Shown here: positions 1 through 8,309 of the stretch, in pieces
Layout of the letters: each line of letters starts with the position of its first letter
Numbering within the stretch: position 1 is the stretch's first letter
Source: AP-15 sp963736715
GTDB lineage: Bacteria > Pseudomonadota > Alphaproteobacteria > ATCC43930 > CGMCC-115725
Assembly: GCA_963736715.1 (NCBI GenBank)
Contig: CAVTQA010000003.1
Coordinates: forward strand, 1-64,000
Direction of reading: 5' to 3'
Length of the DNA stretch: 64,000 nt
Translations under genes and position numbers: made by a program
The notes under the pieces: generated by a model
Database searches by the model: none
What the model was told of the DNA's origin: nothing
What the model saw: the letters and a program-made list of their open reading frames with translations, nothing else

Positions 1-660
1 GGCGCCGCCTTCGCCCATGCCCTTCATGCCGTATTCGGTGTGCGGGGTGGGGGTGTGGAGGTGGCCGATTTTGATTGCCGGCATTTCGGCGGCGCCGGGG
101 AGCAGGTAGTCGGCCAGGGTGCCGGCGAGCGGCTGGCCTGTCTCGTCGTAGGGGATCTCTTCATAAAGGGCCGTACCGATGCCTTGCACGACGCCGCCAC
201 GGATCTGGCCTTCGACGAGCATCGGGTTGACCATCGTGCCGCAATCCTCGGCAACCGCGTAGTCGAGCAATTCGATGAAGCCGGTCTCGGGGTCGACCGC
301 GACGACGGCGCCGTGCGTCGCATATGAGTAGACGCCGGTACTGATTGCCGGCTCGTAGGTTGCGGTCGCGTCGAGCAATGGATCGACCCCTTGCGGCAAT
401 CCGTCCATGCGCAGATGAGCCACTTTGGCGATCTCGGCGCTCGTGACCGAGCCCTGCGGCCCCGACACCGGCGCAGCGCGTCTCGGCGACATCGCATTGC
501 AGCAGATGGGCGCCGATCCGGCAGAGCTTGTCGCGCAACATTCGGCTGGCGCGCGCCGCCGCGCCCCCGACTTCACCATGCTGCGCGAGGCGAAAATGAC
601 AAACCCGAAAGCCGTGCTCTCGGTGTCGCCGTGGCGCACCGAAATCCACGCCGGGTCGAT
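1..660 (-). pseudogene. Truncated second copy of the CoxL C-terminal region
   Basis: This segment aligns, base for base in long runs, with 2966-3634 inside the complete CoxL-type gene; by eye identity is about 85-90%. Relative to that copy it lacks 8 bp near 460-470, which shifts the reading frame after a shared AHLLQCDVAE stretch. Similarity stops abruptly at about 660, so the first two thirds of the gene are missing, and the 3' end runs off the left edge. I infer a non-functional relic of a tandem duplication of a molybdenum hydroxylase large subunit. The divergence shows that the duplication is not recent. Confidence 0.85.
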
Positions 661-662
661 CG

Positions 663-1520
663 TTAAGGCGCATCGGTCGGACCGTGATCGAGGCGCGGCG
701 TCGAGAAATGGACCCCGAGGAGGCAGTCGGCTTTGAGGACCTGTTCGCGCACGATCTCCCACACGTCGACCAACTCTGCCATAGTGCGGGGCCTCCCCGC
801 GCCATTGGGCGACTGCGTGCTACTCGGATTGACGCAGCAGAGAGGCAACGCCACAGGCGGTCGCGGGAACCGCACTATCTCGCTGTCTGCGCGGCGACAC
901 GGAACGAACGAGTACATTCCGTTTATCCGAGCTTCATATGTCGCCCCTCGATACAGCATAAATTGCTTGCTGGCATCTCCACTCGTTCGGAGCGACTCGA
1001 TTGTACAGACGCGAAAGGCGTCATCGGTCTCCGGCGGTTCCGCGGGCGAGAACCGGATGGAATCCGCAACAACAAAAACAGTGTCGATTGCGAAGGAGCC
1101 GTCGCGGCGCGAGCCCGATCCGAACAAGATGATCGAGCCCGGTGCCAGCCTCATCAGAGCGGATTGGCGAAGCTGTTTGCAGTTGCTGTAGCGAAAACAA
1201 TCCCCGAACACCCAGGGATCGGTGTTCTGCCGAGGGTCCGAATCTGTCGGATATTCCCAGACTGGCGTATGGAGGAACCGTGGAAGCGACCCTTTTCGTG
1301 ACCATCTTTCTTTGATGTAAGAGGGTGCTTCCCACTCCCCCCAGAACGCCAGGGGAGCGTCGCAGAGGGACCCATCTTTGGCAACATAGCGGCCATCGCT
1401 CAGTAAGAATTTCCGGCGATGGTCGCACCTGTTCCACGGTTGACGGTATAAATTACGCGGGTTGTGCTCTGTTCCGGGATGGGGGAACTGTACGAAGACC
1501 GGGCTGGCCGACCAGCGCAT
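663..1520 (-). CDS. Hypothetical protein, second gene of an accessory cassette
   Basis: I do not recognise this 285-residue protein. The start was set at the ATG at 1520 because GAGGAG lies just upstream and the previous gene stops at 1525, a tightly coupled arrangement; a longer in-frame start at 1625 would run inside the upstream gene. Landmarks are an FVQFPHPG segment at the N terminus, a W-, H- and R-rich stretch, a TDPWVFGDCFRYSNC segment, then a hydrophobic LAPGSIILFGS turn followed by IDTVFVVAD. The last looks like a small beta-barrel core, possibly PUA/ASCH-like, but that is a guess. There is no signal peptide. Base composition is unlike the neighbours: 901-960 has 29 G/C of 60. The stop codon lies 3 bp from the CoxL relic, so the cassette boundary is sharp. 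Confidence 0.75.
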   Translation of the reverse strand: MRWSASPVFVQFPHPGTEHNPRNLYRQPWNRCDHRRKFLLSDGRYVAKDGSLCDAPLAFWGEWEAPSYIKERWSRKGSLPRFLHTPVWEYPTDSDPRQNTDPWVFGDCFRYSNCKQLRQSALMRLAPGSIILFGSGSRRDGSFAIDTVFVVADSIRFSPAEPPETDDAFRVCTIESLRTSGDASKQFMLYRGATYEARINGMYSFVPCRRADSEIVRFPRPPVALPLCCVNPSSTQSPNGAGRPRTMAELVDVWEIVREQVLKADCLLGVHFSTPRLDHGPTDAP

Positions 1521-1524
1521 TATC

Positions 1525-2733
1525 TCATAGCTCCTCGGGGCCGGTAGCAGCCGGCTTGAGGTAGCAGTACCAGCCCGGGGTTGGTTTGCGATCTGCCCGA
1601 AATACGAGCTTATTCCAGTGGCCATTCAGCTTGTTCGGCCTTACCAACCATGGCAAGTCGGCGCCGCGCGCCTGCGCTTCAGTTACATATTCCCCAATCG
1701 CTGCCCGCGTAGTGTCTGAGTTCATTACGGCCCGCTGTTGCCGGTCTAGGGCGACATAGACCCACGGCGTCTGGCCGCGCTTCGCGTTACCTATGGTCAG
1801 TGCATCGGAGGTCTCAAGCCAGGTTTTCAAAAGGAGCAGTAGCTGAGCTTTGTTCGCCAAAACGGTGCCCCTCACCACGTATCCGCGAGCATCCAGAGCG
1901 TGCCCAGGCCGAGCCGTTAATTGGCTTTCACCCACGTGAGCTTCGGAGAGTTCCGTGGTACCGGCAAGCCACCGCGCCAGCCGATCTCTGAAATCCCGAC
2001 TAACGCCACGACTGCTCTGCAAGTTGGTCGACCAACCGACGAACCGCACACCTTCGCCGTCACCCCAATAAAGAGAGCATGATAGGCGCGCACTGACATC
2101 AAGTGTCTCGTGCGCCTGCAGCTTGGCCAAACCGATACGGGTGACGTGATCGAGGACTTCACGACCGTTGAGGAGAACGAGCCGTACGTTCCCAAATTGC
2201 AGGTGGTTCCGAAGATGCAGAACGCTATCTTTGATCAAGCTGTGTCTTATTGCTGGCGGCAGCTCGCTCCATGCAGGTGCGGTCGCCCATTGCACAAGGT
2301 CGAGATGGCAGGCCGTGGCATCGTAATAGCTGACCCCAAGACCATGTCGCAGCACCTGATCGAGCGGATCGAACCAGCGTCGATACGGATTTCTGAGAAA
2401 GTAAGCGGCGCACTCCGTTACGACGATTTGAATCTGATCCGTGGTGAGCGCTGCTGTACTCTCCGCACCGAGCGATTCGAGTGTTGAGAGGCGGCGCTTC
2501 GGTCCTGCGAGGAGGCCACCGTCTTTGCTACGGAATTCGTGGAAGCTCGGGTTGATGCCTAACGTTGCGATCTCGGCTCGGCGTGGGTCCCCGAAAGCGA
2601 TGACCGGGGTCGTGCCTGGGATCGCTGCCTTCGCCGGTAAGGGACGGCGCACCATCCGAACCAAATACTCGGGGATGTTTTCGGCCATACCCACCAACTG
2701 GGGCAGTGATGATGACCCGCAGATCGCCGCCAC
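1525..2733 (-). CDS. Hypothetical protein with a GINPS motif (possible uracil-DNA-glycosylase-like fold), first gene of the cassette
   Basis: This protein has 402 residues. A GTG start at 2733 is preceded by GGAG at good spacing; an ATG at 2688 is possible but has a weaker ribosome site. Around residues 45-80 it reads FGDPRRAEIATLGINPSFHEF, then a conserved-looking RRLSTLESLG. A hydrophobic VRLVLLNGREVLDHV strand and a VGWSTNLQSSRGVS segment follow before a separate C-terminal domain of about 130 residues. A hydrophobic strand ending in GINP is characteristic of the mismatch-specific uracil-DNA glycosylase superfamily, so a nucleic-acid-base role is plausible but unproven. No membrane segment is visible. 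It is probably co-transcribed with the 285-residue gene just downstream, whose ATG is 4 bases past this stop. Confidence 0.75.
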   Translation of the reverse strand: MAAICGSSSLPQLVGMAENIPEYLVRMVRRPLPAKAAIPGTTPVIAFGDPRRAEIATLGINPSFHEFRSKDGGLLAGPKRRLSTLESLGAESTAALTTDQIQIVVTECAAYFLRNPYRRWFDPLDQVLRHGLGVSYYDATACHLDLVQWATAPAWSELPPAIRHSLIKDSVLHLRNHLQFGNVRLVLLNGREVLDHVTRIGLAKLQAHETLDVSARLSCSLYWGDGEGVRFVGWSTNLQSSRGVSRDFRDRLARWLAGTTELSEAHVGESQLTARPGHALDARGYVVRGTVLANKAQLLLLLKTWLETSDALTIGNAKRGQTPWVYVALDRQQRAVMNSDTTRAAIGEYVTEAQARGADLPWLVRPNKLNGHWNKLVFRADRKPTPGWYCYLKPAATGPEEL

Positions 2734-2824
2734 TACGGTCTCCGAATAGGCTTTTTCTCATTGCCGCGTTTTGGGGCGGGCCGGCACCAGCAGTGTGCGG
2801 AGCGAGCAATGTCGCGCGGGAGGG

Positions 2825-5197
2825 TTAAGAATTCGTTACCGCCTCGCCCGCCCTTCGGATCGCCGCCATCACGCGGCGTGGCGTGATTGGGGTTTCGTTC
2901 ACTTCGGCGCCGATGCCGCTGAGGGCGTCGCGGACGGCGTTGGCGATGGCGGCGGGCGGGGCGACGGCGCCGCCTTCGCCCATCCCCTTCATGCCGTATT
3001 CGGTGTGCGGGGTCGGGGTGTGCAGGTGGCCGATCTTGATTGCCGGCATTTCGGCGGCGCCGGGCAAAAGGTAATCGGCCAATGTGCCGGCGAGCGGCTG
3101 GCCGGTCTCGTCGTAGGGGATTTCCTCGAACAGCGCGGTGCCGATGCCCTGCACGACGCCGCCGCGGATCTGGCCTTCGACGAGCATCGGGTTGACCATC
3201 GTGCCGCAATCCTCGGCGACGGCGTAATCGAGCAATTCGATGAAGCCGGTCTCGGGGTCGACCGCGACGACGGCGCCGTGGGTCGCGTAGGAGTAAACCC
3301 CGGTGCTGATCGCCGGCTCGTAGGTGGCGGTTGCGTCGAGCAGCGGGTCGACGCCCGGCGGCAATCCGTCCATGCGCAAATGCGCAACCTTGGCGATCTC
3401 GGCGATCGTGACCGAGCCCTGCGGCCCCGCTACAACGCCCCCGGCGCAGCGCACCTCGGCGACGTCGCATTGCAACAGATGCGCGCCGATGCGGCAGAGC
3501 TTGTCACGCAGCATCCGGCTGGCTCGCGCCACCGCGCCGCCCGACATGACCATGCTGCGCGACGCGAAGGTGCCGAACCCGAAGGCGGTGCTCTCCGTAT
3601 CGCCGTGCCGCACCGAAATGCGCGCCGGGTCGATGCCGAGCTCCTCGGCGGCGACCTGCGACAGCGCCGTCTCGAGGCCTTGGCCGTGCGACTGGATGCC
3701 GACCATCAGCACGACGCTGCCGTCCGTCAGGATGCGCGCGGTGCAGCTCTCGAAACCGGGAATGATCGAGGCGCCGCGGGCGGCGAATTCGGCGGCGCCG
3801 TGGGCGGTCTGCTCTGCAAAAGTGGCAAAGCCGATACCGATCAGCCGGCCCCCGGCTTCCGCCGGGGCAGGCTCCGGCTCACTGCGCTGTTGGCGTGCGC
3901 GGGTCGCCGGCATGTCCAGCAGCTCGGCGCACAGCCGCACGCTCTGCGCATAGTCGCCGCTGTCGAGGCGCATGCCGCCGACTGTCGTAAATGGCATCTG
4001 CTCGGGGCGCACCAGGTTGAGGAGCCGTACCTCGTTGGGTTCATGGCCGATTGCCCGGGCGACCTCGTCGACCAGCCGCTCGATCACAAAGCACGCCCCC
4101 GGGCGGCCGACGCCGCGATAGGGGCCGAGCGGCGTTTTGTTGGTCGCCACCGTATAATGCTTCGCGCGATAGTTCGGGATCGTGTACGGCCCCGGTAGCG
4201 CTCGCGCCACCATGCCGGCTTCATGGTACGGCCCCTGCGGCCACAGCCCGTAGGCGCCGGCATCCACAATGATCTCCGCATCGACGCCGAGGATGCGGCC
4301 CTGCCGGTCGGCATAGGCGGTGACTTTGTAATGATGGTCGCGGGTATGTGCCGTGGTTAAGAGATGCTCGCCGCGATCCTCGATCCAGCGGACCGGGTGA
4401 TCGAGCTCTAAGGCCAATGCCGCCAGGATAATCTCTTCCGGGTAGAGCCGGGCCTTGGGGCCGAAACCGCCGCCGACATCGGGCGCGACGACGCGGATGC
4501 GGCGCTCCTCGACGCCAAGGATCTCGGCCAATGCGACGCGCACCGTATGCGGCGTCTGGGTCGAGGCGTAGACCACGACTTCGTCGAGGCGATAGTCGCG
4601 GTAGGCCAGCACGCCGCGGCATTCGAGCGGCGCGCCCGATTGCCGCTGCATGCGAAATTCTCGGGTCACCGTCACATCGGCAGCGCGCGCGGCGGCGTCG
4701 ATGTCGCCCCCCTCCAGGATGTGCTCGATATACAGATTGTCGCCCCAGCTCTCATGCACCGGATGGCGGCTGCCTCGCATGTCGCGAGGCGCGTCGACCA
4801 CCGGCTCCAGGACCTCGAAGTCGATCGAGACAGCATTGGCGAGGTCTTCCGCCTCGCCGCGCGACGCGGCAATGCAGGCGGCGATGGCTTCGCCGACATA
4901 ACGCACCTTGTCAGTGGCGAGGGGCGGCCAGGGCGGCGACTTGGCGCCCGTCGAGTGCGAGGTGACCCGGATCGGCTTGACACGAGGCAGATCCGACGCG
5001 GTAAAGACGCGGCGGCGCGCCTCGGGCGGGATCGAAATCGATTTGATCCGCGCGTGCGCATGTGGACTGCGGACAAACGCGACCTCCATCGTGCCCGGCA
5101 ATCTTATGTCCGGGACGAACTGCCCGCGCCCGTGCAGATGACGGTCGTCCTCCCGCCGCAACAGCGAGGCGCCGACGCCAAACCGGTCATCAGGCAT
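2825..5197 (-). CDS. CoxL-type molybdopterin-binding subunit (xanthine dehydrogenase family, form II-like)
   Basis: This 790-residue catalytic subunit of a molybdenum hydroxylase would bind the molybdopterin cytosine dinucleotide cofactor and oxidise an aldehyde, purine-like or other substrate, passing electrons to the CoxS and CoxM partners. Visible landmarks are the N-terminal R-x-D-D-x-R-x-L-x-G-x-G-x-F segment, the GGGFGPKARLYPEE block, the active-site loop GPYRGVGRPGACF, and the C-terminal GEGGA containing the catalytic glutamate. The loop has PYRGVGR instead of the AYRCSFR of true form I CO dehydrogenase, so CO oxidation is unlikely. The ATG at 5197 was chosen over upstream extensions because it overlaps the CoxS stop and follows GGGAG. 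It is the last gene of a coxM-coxS-coxL operon. Confidence 0.93.
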   Translation of the reverse strand: MPDDRFGVGASLLRREDDRHLHGRGQFVPDIRLPGTMEVAFVRSPHAHARIKSISIPPEARRRVFTASDLPRVKPIRVTSHSTGAKSPPWPPLATDKVRYVGEAIAACIAASRGEAEDLANAVSIDFEVLEPVVDAPRDMRGSRHPVHESWGDNLYIEHILEGGDIDAAARAADVTVTREFRMQRQSGAPLECRGVLAYRDYRLDEVVVYASTQTPHTVRVALAEILGVEERRIRVVAPDVGGGFGPKARLYPEEIILAALALELDHPVRWIEDRGEHLLTTAHTRDHHYKVTAYADRQGRILGVDAEIIVDAGAYGLWPQGPYHEAGMVARALPGPYTIPNYRAKHYTVATNKTPLGPYRGVGRPGACFVIERLVDEVARAIGHEPNEVRLLNLVRPEQMPFTTVGGMRLDSGDYAQSVRLCAELLDMPATRARQQRSEPEPAPAEAGGRLIGIGFATFAEQTAHGAAEFAARGASIIPGFESCTARILTDGSVVLMVGIQSHGQGLETALSQVAAEELGIDPARISVRHGDTESTAFGFGTFASRSMVMSGGAVARASRMLRDKLCRIGAHLLQCDVAEVRCAGGVVAGPQGSVTIAEIAKVAHLRMDGLPPGVDPLLDATATYEPAISTGVYSYATHGAVVAVDPETGFIELLDYAVAEDCGTMVNPMLVEGQIRGGVVQGIGTALFEEIPYDETGQPLAGTLADYLLPGAAEMPAIKIGHLHTPTPHTEYGMKGMGEGGAVAPPAAIANAVRDALSGIGAEVNETPITPRRVMAAIRRAGEAVTNS

Positions 5198-5672
5198 TGG
5201 GCATCTCCCTCTCCAACTCCTTCGCCGCTTCCGCAATGGCAGTAACAATGTTTGTATAGCCGGTGCAGCGGCAGATGTTGCCGGCGAGGCCCTCTCGAAT
5301 CTCACGCTCCGAGCCCGCGCGTTGCCGCAGGATCAAGTCGCGCGCGGTGATCAGCATTGCCGGCGTGCAGTAGCCGCATTGCAATGCGTGATGCTGGTGG
5401 AAATTGCGCCGCAGCGCGTCGATGACCGGGTCTCCCGCGAAGCCTTCGATGGTCCTGATCTCGCGTTCGTCACACGCGACGGCAAGCATCAGGCACGACC
5501 GCGCGGGCTCGCCGTCAATGAGGACTGTGCAGGCACCGCAAACGCCATGCTCGCAGCCGAGATGAGTGCCGGTCAGATTGCGCCCCTCACGCAGAAAATC
5601 GGCGAGCGATAATCGCGGCGCGACGTCATCCGCCACTGCGGCGCTATTGATCTGCAAACGGATCGCAGTCAC
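5190..5672 (-). CDS. CoxS-type [2Fe-2S] subunit of a molybdenum hydroxylase
   Basis: This small iron-sulfur subunit of 160 residues relays electrons from the molybdenum centre to the FAD subunit. The plant-type [2Fe-2S] ligands are in CEHGVCGACTVLIDG plus a later RSC. The second, four-helix-bundle cluster is bound by QCGYCTPAM and ICRCTGY. The gene starts with GTG at 5672, its first bases forming GTGA with the end of CoxM, and its stop overlaps the start of CoxL. The overlaps imply translational coupling of all three subunits. Length and motifs match the family with no missing cysteine. Confidence 0.96.
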   Translation of the reverse strand: MTAIRLQINSAAVADDVAPRLSLADFLREGRNLTGTHLGCEHGVCGACTVLIDGEPARSCLMLAVACDEREIRTIEGFAGDPVIDALRRNFHQHHALQCGYCTPAMLITARDLILRQRAGSEREIREGLAGNICRCTGYTNIVTAIAEAAKELEREMPNA

Positions 5673-6499
5673 TGCAGCACCTGTCGCACTGCGCGCATTG
5701 CGGCGACTATGTGGAGATTGCGCTGGAACTCGTCGAAGTGGCGATCCGCTGCGCGGTTGAGATCGGCCGCAACGACATTGCGCAAATCGTCGTCGCGCCC
5801 CCTACTAGAGACGAACCGCGAAGTCTCGTTGAGCACCAGCGGGGCGCCATCAGCCGCGCCGAGAACGACGCGGCAATGACCGCGCGTTCGATCGGCAATC
5901 GCGACTGCGAGGGCGCTGGCGAACTCACCCGATTTGCGGCACAGCTTTAGATAACCCCAGCGGGCATTCGCCGACAGCTTGGGAATGTGCACGCTTTCGA
6001 TGATCTCGTCGGCGGCAAGCACCGTCTCGAAGACCCCGGTCGTAAACTCGCTGCATTTGACCGACCGCCGCCCGCCCGAGCCGCAAACCATGATTTCGGC
6101 ATCCAGGGACGTCAGAACGGCGGGCCACTCGGCCGCCGGGTCCGACAGCGCGAGGCTGCCGCCGATCGTGCCGCGATTGCGGATCGCGCGATAGGCAAGG
6201 CCCGCCGCGACCCGCGGCATCAGCCCGCGCGACGGGTCGGCGACGCGGCCGTCCTCGATTGCGGCATGCGTCACGCAAGCGCCGATGGTAACCGCATCGG
6301 CATCATCCGAAACCGAAGACAGATCCGCCAATCGGCTGATATCGATCAGCAAGCCGGGCGAGGCGACCCGTAGGTTCATCATCGCCACCAGCGACTGGCC
6401 GCCCGCTATCACCCGCGCCTCGCCCCGGTGTTTCGCGAGCAGATCGACCGCCTCGGCCAGGCTGCGCGGCCTGACGTAATCGACAGCGGGCGCTTTCAT
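5669..6499 (-). CDS. CoxM-type FAD-binding subunit of a molybdenum hydroxylase
   Basis: This flavoprotein subunit of 276 residues accepts electrons from the CoxS clusters. The two FAD-binding signatures are seen as AGGQSLVAMM near residue 32 and TIGGSLALSDP near residue 110. The true start is the ATG at 6499; the open frame extends upstream only because the palindromic intergenic repeat lacks stops. It is the first gene of the coxM-coxS-coxL operon, so the promoter should lie within or beyond the repeat cluster at 6516-6635. The natural substrate cannot be read from this subunit. Confidence 0.94.
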   Translation of the reverse strand: MKAPAVDYVRPRSLAEAVDLLAKHRGEARVIAGGQSLVAMMNLRVASPGLLIDISRLADLSSVSDDADAVTIGACVTHAAIEDGRVADPSRGLMPRVAAGLAYRAIRNRGTIGGSLALSDPAAEWPAVLTSLDAEIMVCGSGGRRSVKCSEFTTGVFETVLAADEIIESVHIPKLSANARWGYLKLCRKSGEFASALAVAIADRTRGHCRVVLGAADGAPLVLNETSRFVSSRGRDDDLRNVVAADLNRAADRHFDEFQRNLHIVAAMRAVRQVLQ

Positions 6500-6515
6500 A
6501 ATTGAGCCCTCCGCT

Positions 6516-6635
6516 CGCCCCTCACCCTCCCGCTTCGCGGGCCCCTCCCTCTCCCCGCCGCAGCGGGGCGAGGGGCATACCCGATGCGTTCTCTCTCGCC
6601 CCGCCTGCGGGGAGAGGGCCGGGGTGAGGGGCAAT
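6516..6635. repeat. Cluster of REP-like palindromic repeats
   Basis: Two or three adjacent GC-rich hairpins lie here, built of units such as CTCCCCGCCGCAGCGGGG and CGCCCCGCCTGCGGGG, bordered by CCCTCACCC / GGGTGAGGG arms. They fill the space between coxM and the DUF427 gene. They could act as RNA hairpins or as sites for a REP-associated transposase, but no such transposase is in the window. Confidence 0.8.
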
Positions 6636-6737
6636 CCAACACTGAGGGCGCCCGCTGTCAATGCGCTGCGATGACGGCCTTGCGGTCGCCGGGACGCGCG
6701 ATCATTCTCGCGGGGAGATATCGAAGAGGAGCCGATT

Positions 6738-7595
6738 ATGGCAACGCTGACGCAGACGCGCGAATCCGGGTTCAAGACCAACCCCGACTACAAGATCCTG
6801 TTCGAGCCTTCGCCGCGGCGGGTGCGCGTCAAATTCAACGGCGAGGTCATCGCCGACAGCACGAACGCCCACCTGCTCTTCGAGACGCGGCATCTGCCGG
6901 TCTATTACTTCCCGCGCTCGGATGTCCGGATGGATTGGATGGCCCCGACCGACCATCACACCTTTTGCCCGTTCAAGGGAACGGCGTCGTATTGGACGAT
7001 CGCGATCGGCGACAAGGTGGCCGAGAACGCGGTGTGGGGCTATCCGGAGCCCTTTGAGGAGGTGGCGGCAATCAAGGACTTCGTCGCGCTCTACTGGAAC
7101 CGCGTCGACGCCTGGTACGAGGAGGACGAAGAGATTTTCGTCCACCCGCGCGATCCCTATAAGCGGGTCGACGTGCTGGATTCATCGCGCTCGGTGCAAG
7201 TCGTCGTAGGCGGCCAAGTCGTTGCCGAGACCCGTCGCGCCCGGTTCTTGTTCGAGACCCGGCTGCCGACCCGCTATTACATCCCGCCCGAGGATGTACG
7301 CATGGATCTTCTCGTGCCGAGCGAGACGGCCACCCGCTGCCCTTACAAGGGCAAGGCCAGCTATTACTCGGTCAAGGTCGGTGACAAGGTGTTCAGCGAT
7401 CTCGTCTGGAGCTACCCCGACCCGATCCCTGAATGCCCGAAGATCAAAGGCTATCTTTGCTTCTTCAACGAGCAGGTGGACGAGATCCGGGTAGACGGCG
7501 TCCCGGTGGCACGGCCGGTGACGCCATGGTCGAAGGACTGGAAGGAGAAGGCGGCGACGGTGCCGGACAGCCGCGGACCCGTCGCCCGGCCCTAA
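6738..7595 (+). CDS. Tandem DUF427-domain protein
   Basis: This 285-residue soluble protein contains two consecutive DUF427 (beta-tent) domains. The first covers roughly residues 20-125 and the second 150-255. Each carries the signature pattern: a V-x-V-x-x-x-G-x-x-x-A-x-x strand, an FETRxLPxxYYxPxxDVRMD block, then CPxKGxASY and DxVWxYPxP. The biochemical function of DUF427 is not established. AGAGGAG precedes the ATG with good spacing. The convergent TetR gene ends one base past this stop, so the two genes share a terminator region. The start and domain calls are secure; a function cannot be given. Confidence 0.93.
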   Translation: MATLTQTRESGFKTNPDYKILFEPSPRRVRVKFNGEVIADSTNAHLLFETRHLPVYYFPRSDVRMDWMAPTDHHTFCPFKGTASYWTIAIGDKVAENAVWGYPEPFEEVAAIKDFVALYWNRVDAWYEEDEEIFVHPRDPYKRVDVLDSSRSVQVVVGGQVVAETRRARFLFETRLPTRYYIPPEDVRMDLLVPSETATRCPYKGKASYYSVKVGDKVFSDLVWSYPDPIPECPKIKGYLCFFNEQVDEIRVDGVPVARPVTPWSKDWKEKAATVPDSRGPVARP

Positions 7596-7596
7596 A

Positions 7597-8241
7597 CTAG
7601 CGTTGAAAGGCGCGGATGAAAGTATCGACGCCGGCGCTCACCGCCTCACCGATACCCGACCGATCGGCTTCGGTTTCGAGGCGGAGGAGATGGCGCAGGT
7701 GGTTCTCTCCGCGCATCAGCCCGACGAATTGCTCGGCCGCCATGCGCGGCTGGGATATTTCGAGTGACCCCGCGGCGGCCGCTCGGCGCATGAAGGCCTC
7801 GATCTGGCGCAGGGTGCGCTCCGGTCCGGCGCGCCAGAATACCTCGCCGAGCGCCGGAAATCGGGTGACTTCGGCGACAATGATCCGGTGAACCGCGATC
7901 GCGTCCGGGGAAAGGACGAGATCGAGAAATCGCCGGCCGAGGGTTGTCAACGAGGCGCGGACATCGGTGGGGTCGAGCTCGCGCGCCGAAAAAGTCTCGA
8001 AATGGTGCTCGCACACGCGCCCCACCATCGCGCCGAAGAGTTCTTCCTTGCCGGCGAAATGCGCGTAGACAGTCGCCTTGGAGACGCCGGCCTCGCGCGC
8101 GATCGTGTCCATGCTCACTGCGCCAAATCCGCCGGCGAGAAAGGTTCGCGTCGCCGCGGCGAGGATGCTTTCGACCTTGCCGCCGCTTCGAACCTCGGTG
8201 CGTTCGATTTGTTCCACCGCTCCTCGCGGGTGAGCGTGCAC
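7597..8241 (-). CDS. TetR/AcrR-family transcriptional regulator
   Basis: This is a one-component repressor. The N-terminal helix-turn-helix is evident in ILAAATRTFLAGGF followed by SMDTIAREAGVSKATVYAHF and KEELF, and the C-terminal ligand domain is all-helical. It is divergent from the HlyD/MFS efflux pair and very likely represses it; a 15-bp palindrome lies between the two genes. The frame is open to 8409, but that would overlap the HlyD gene. I prefer GTG at 8241 (214 residues), with GTG at 8217 or 8193 possible. The inducer is unknown but is probably a substrate of the pump. Confidence 0.88.
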   Translation of the reverse strand: MHAHPRGAVEQIERTEVRSGGKVESILAAATRTFLAGGFGAVSMDTIAREAGVSKATVYAHFAGKEELFGAMVGRVCEHHFETFSARELDPTDVRASLTTLGRRFLDLVLSPDAIAVHRIIVAEVTRFPALGEVFWRAGPERTLRQIEAFMRRAAAAGSLEISQPRMAAEQFVGLMRGENHLRHLLRLETEADRSGIGEAVSAGVDTFIRAFQR

Positions 8242-8284
8242 TTGACAACCTGTAGCGGAACTTTCATCTTCGAGCAAGAGATAT

Positions 8285-8299
8285 ACTGAACGGTTTAGT
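8285..8299. promoter_or_regulatory. Palindromic operator between tetR and the efflux genes
   Basis: ACTGAAC-G-GTTTAGT is a 15-bp near-perfect palindrome in which six of seven arm positions pair. It lies 10 bp before the HlyD ATG and 44 bp before the proposed TetR start. Size, symmetry and location fit a TetR dimer site able to shut off both genes. This is inferred from position; no binding data are available. Confidence 0.6.
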
Positions 8300-8309
8300 T
8301 TAGGCGAGG

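Noticed and set aside
161..805. Minus-strand 214-codon frame covering the CoxL relic
   Set aside because: Mixed frame: it crosses the junction at 660 and the 8-bp deletion, so it is not a real gene.
2771..4198. 475-codon open frame on the plus strand opposite CoxL
   Set aside because: It is a GC-rich antisense shadow; its translation is D/G/A/H-rich without motifs, while the minus-strand frame is a full-length CoxL.
2825..5197. True CO dehydrogenase large subunit
   Set aside because: The active-site loop lacks the AYRCSFR motif with the catalytic cysteine of form I enzymes.
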